A stretch of DNA of 24,735 nt from Acidobacteriota bacterium (GTDB taxonomy: Bacteria; Acidobacteriota; Terriglobia; Bryobacterales; Bryobacteraceae): the NCBI GenBank assembly GCA_023436715.1, contig JAEZIJ010000189.1:1-24735 (forward strand), written 5' to 3'. Below the pieces are notes generated by a model. That model ran no database searches and had not been told where the DNA came from. It was given only the letters and a program-made list of their open reading frames with translations. Positions 23,607-24,735 of the stretch are shown one piece after another (position 1 is the first letter of the stretch; each line of letters begins with the position of its first letter). A program made the translations under genes and the position numbers.

Positions 23607-24629
23607 ATGCTGAAAACCCTGAAACGAGCCGCCTTACGCACAGCACAGGGCGCCGGTGCGTTCCACATCGCCGTGGGCAGCCGCTGGAGGCGGCGCCGCC
23701 TGTTGATTCTCTGCTATCACGGCATCTCGCTCGACGATGAGCACGAGTGGAACCCCGAGCTCTACATGCCTCCCTCCCTTTTCGAGCAGCGCCTCGCTCT
23801 GCTGAAGCGCAACGGCTGCCGCGTTCTGCCGCTCGCCGAGGCAATCCAAAGACTCTACGATCGCAGCCTGCCCCCCAACAGCGTCGCCATCACCTTCGAC
23901 GACGGCAATCACGATTTCCATGCGAAGGCCTTCCCGCTGTTGAACGCTTACGGCTTCCCCGCCACCGTCTATATCACAACCTGGTATTCCGAGCACAACG
24001 AGCCGGTCTTCGATCCTGCCAGCTATTACCTGCTCTGGAAAGCGCGTGGCCGCATACTGGATGGCCGCCGTTTCGGCCTCCCGGACCAGTTGGACCTGAG
24101 AACGCCGGGAGCCCTGGAACGCGCGCGCTGGACGATGCTCGGTCACGCCGCCGGTATGGAGGGCGGCGCCAAGAACGAGTTGCTGCAATGCCTGGCCGCC
24201 GCCGTTGGTTTCGACTACGCCGAACTCGGGCGCAAGCGGCTGCTTCACCTCATGCCGCCAGCGGAAATCCGCGAACTCGCCGCGGCGGGCGTCGATTTCC
24301 AATTGCACACCCACCGCCACCGCACACCGCTCGACCGCGGCCTCTTCATCCGGGAAATTCGCGACAACCGCGACCGCATCCGCGCGCTCACCGGCCGCGA
24401 CCCGACTCACTTCTGTTACCCGAGCGGCGTCCACAAACCCGAGTTCCTCCCGTGGCTGGCCGAGGAATCCGTCGTTTCCGCTACGACCTGTGAACCGGGA
24501 CTCTCATCCCCGGATTCGAGCCCGCTGCTTCTGCCGCGGCTTGTCGATCACTGCGGATTGAGTTCCGTGGAATTCGAAGGCTGGCTTTGCGGCTGCTCCG
24601 GGTTCCTCCCCCGCCGCTCCTTCCGTTGA
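23607..24629 (+). CDS. Polysaccharide deacetylase (NodB homology) family protein
   Basis: The ATG at 23607 gives 340 residues; an in-frame TTG at 23601 is less likely. The NodB domain begins LLILCYHGISLDDEHEWN (32-49). It contains the motif SVAITFDDGNHDF (92-104), with Asp98 and Asp99 as catalytic base and metal ligand, and LHTHRHRT (233-240), with His234 and His238 as the other metal ligands. FCYPSG (269-274) stands for the third motif. A 90-residue insertion (about 130-225) lies between the first two. There is no clear signal peptide, but the start is basic (LKTLKRAALR). It should remove acetyl groups from an N- or O-acetylated glycan. It follows a glycosyltransferase by 17 bp, consistent with a role in surface polysaccharide. 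Confidence 0.85.
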   Translation: MLKTLKRAALRTAQGAGAFHIAVGSRWRRRRLLILCYHGISLDDEHEWNPELYMPPSLFEQRLALLKRNGCRVLPLAEAIQRLYDRSLPPNSVAITFDDGNHDFHAKAFPLLNAYGFPATVYITTWYSEHNEPVFDPASYYLLWKARGRILDGRRFGLPDQLDLRTPGALERARWTMLGHAAGMEGGAKNELLQCLAAAVGFDYAELGRKRLLHLMPPAEIRELAAAGVDFQLHTHRHRTPLDRGLFIREIRDNRDRIRALTGRDPTHFCYPSGVHKPEFLPWLAEESVVSATTCEPGLSSPDSSPLLLPRLVDHCGLSSVEFEGWLCGCSGFLPRRSFR

Positions 24630-24735
24630 CCCTCGAACCGGCCACGGGCGACGCATGCGTCGCCCCTACATGGCGCAGCAAGTCCAGTGGCGCAATGCGC
24701 CGAAAACGATGCTTCCTGTAGGGGCCGGGCATGCC
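24630..24735. repeat. Intergenic hairpin repeat at the window end
   Basis: GGGCGACGCATGCGTCGCCC at 24646-24665 is a perfect 20-bp palindrome. CCCCTACA (24663-24670) is repeated in inverted form as TGTAGGGG (24717-24724), enclosing about 46 bases. Inside is GGCGCA-A-TGCGCC at 24689-24701. The nested symmetry is typical of dispersed intergenic repeats (REP/MITE-like). It differs from the element at 4215-4344, and its right end may lie beyond the window. Confidence 0.6.

Overview
The window looks like a chromosomal segment of a high-GC, free-living Gram-negative bacterium, most likely an acidobacterium of the Bryobacter/Solibacter type. The reasons are a SpoIVB-type S55 domain protein with a signal peptide, tandem secreted amidohydrolase-family proteins, short dispersed hairpin repeats containing TGCCCTGATACA, and a mix of housekeeping and surface-glycan genes. 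This placement comes from remembered family distributions, not from a search. No phage, transposase, tRNA, rRNA or CRISPR array is visible. About 22 protein genes fill almost the whole window.

Layout. 220-4214 (+): two translationally coupled exported proteins, an S55-peptidase-like protein and a beta-propeller protein with C-terminal Ig/Fn3-like domains. 4215-4344: convergent gap with hairpin repeats. 4345-5886 (-): a solitary nuoM. 5954-6952 (+): a methyltransferase-like protein. 6894-8536 (-): purM-purN. 8615-12536 (+): three coupled, exported amidohydrolase-family paralogues; only the middle one keeps the metal-binding histidines. 12547-13554 (-): a GHMP-family sugar kinase resembling glucuronokinase, divergent from dtd (13573-14010, +). 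14011-14185: a second copy of the dispersed repeat and a possible promoter. 14186-14461 (+): a small basic protein with an AT-hook-like core. 14468-16818 (-): cbiM-cbiQ-cbiO, an ECF-type cobalt/nickel importer. 16858-19804 (-): a glycosyltransferase, an AlgD-like nucleotide-sugar dehydrogenase and a small conserved protein. 19858-22383 (-): a three-domain acyl-activating/ACP/acyltransferase protein. 22477-24629 (+): a glycosyltransferase and a polysaccharide deacetylase. 24630-24735: a third hairpin-rich intergenic repeat.

Functional themes. Purine synthesis (purM, purN), respiration (nuoM) and tRNA proofreading (dtd) are housekeeping. Two glycosyltransferases, the dehydrogenase and the deacetylase point to an exopolysaccharide or cell-surface glycan, and the acyl-activating/acyltransferase fusion next to them suggests lipid or glycolipid acylation. 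The metal importer probably supplies cobalt for cobalamin or nickel for a metalloenzyme encoded elsewhere.

I found no clearly new multi-gene system. The most unusual points are the apparently circularly permuted S55 catalytic region, the amidohydrolase triplet with two members lacking metal ligands, the fusion whose domain order is the reverse of Aas, and a hairpin ending exactly at a start codon.
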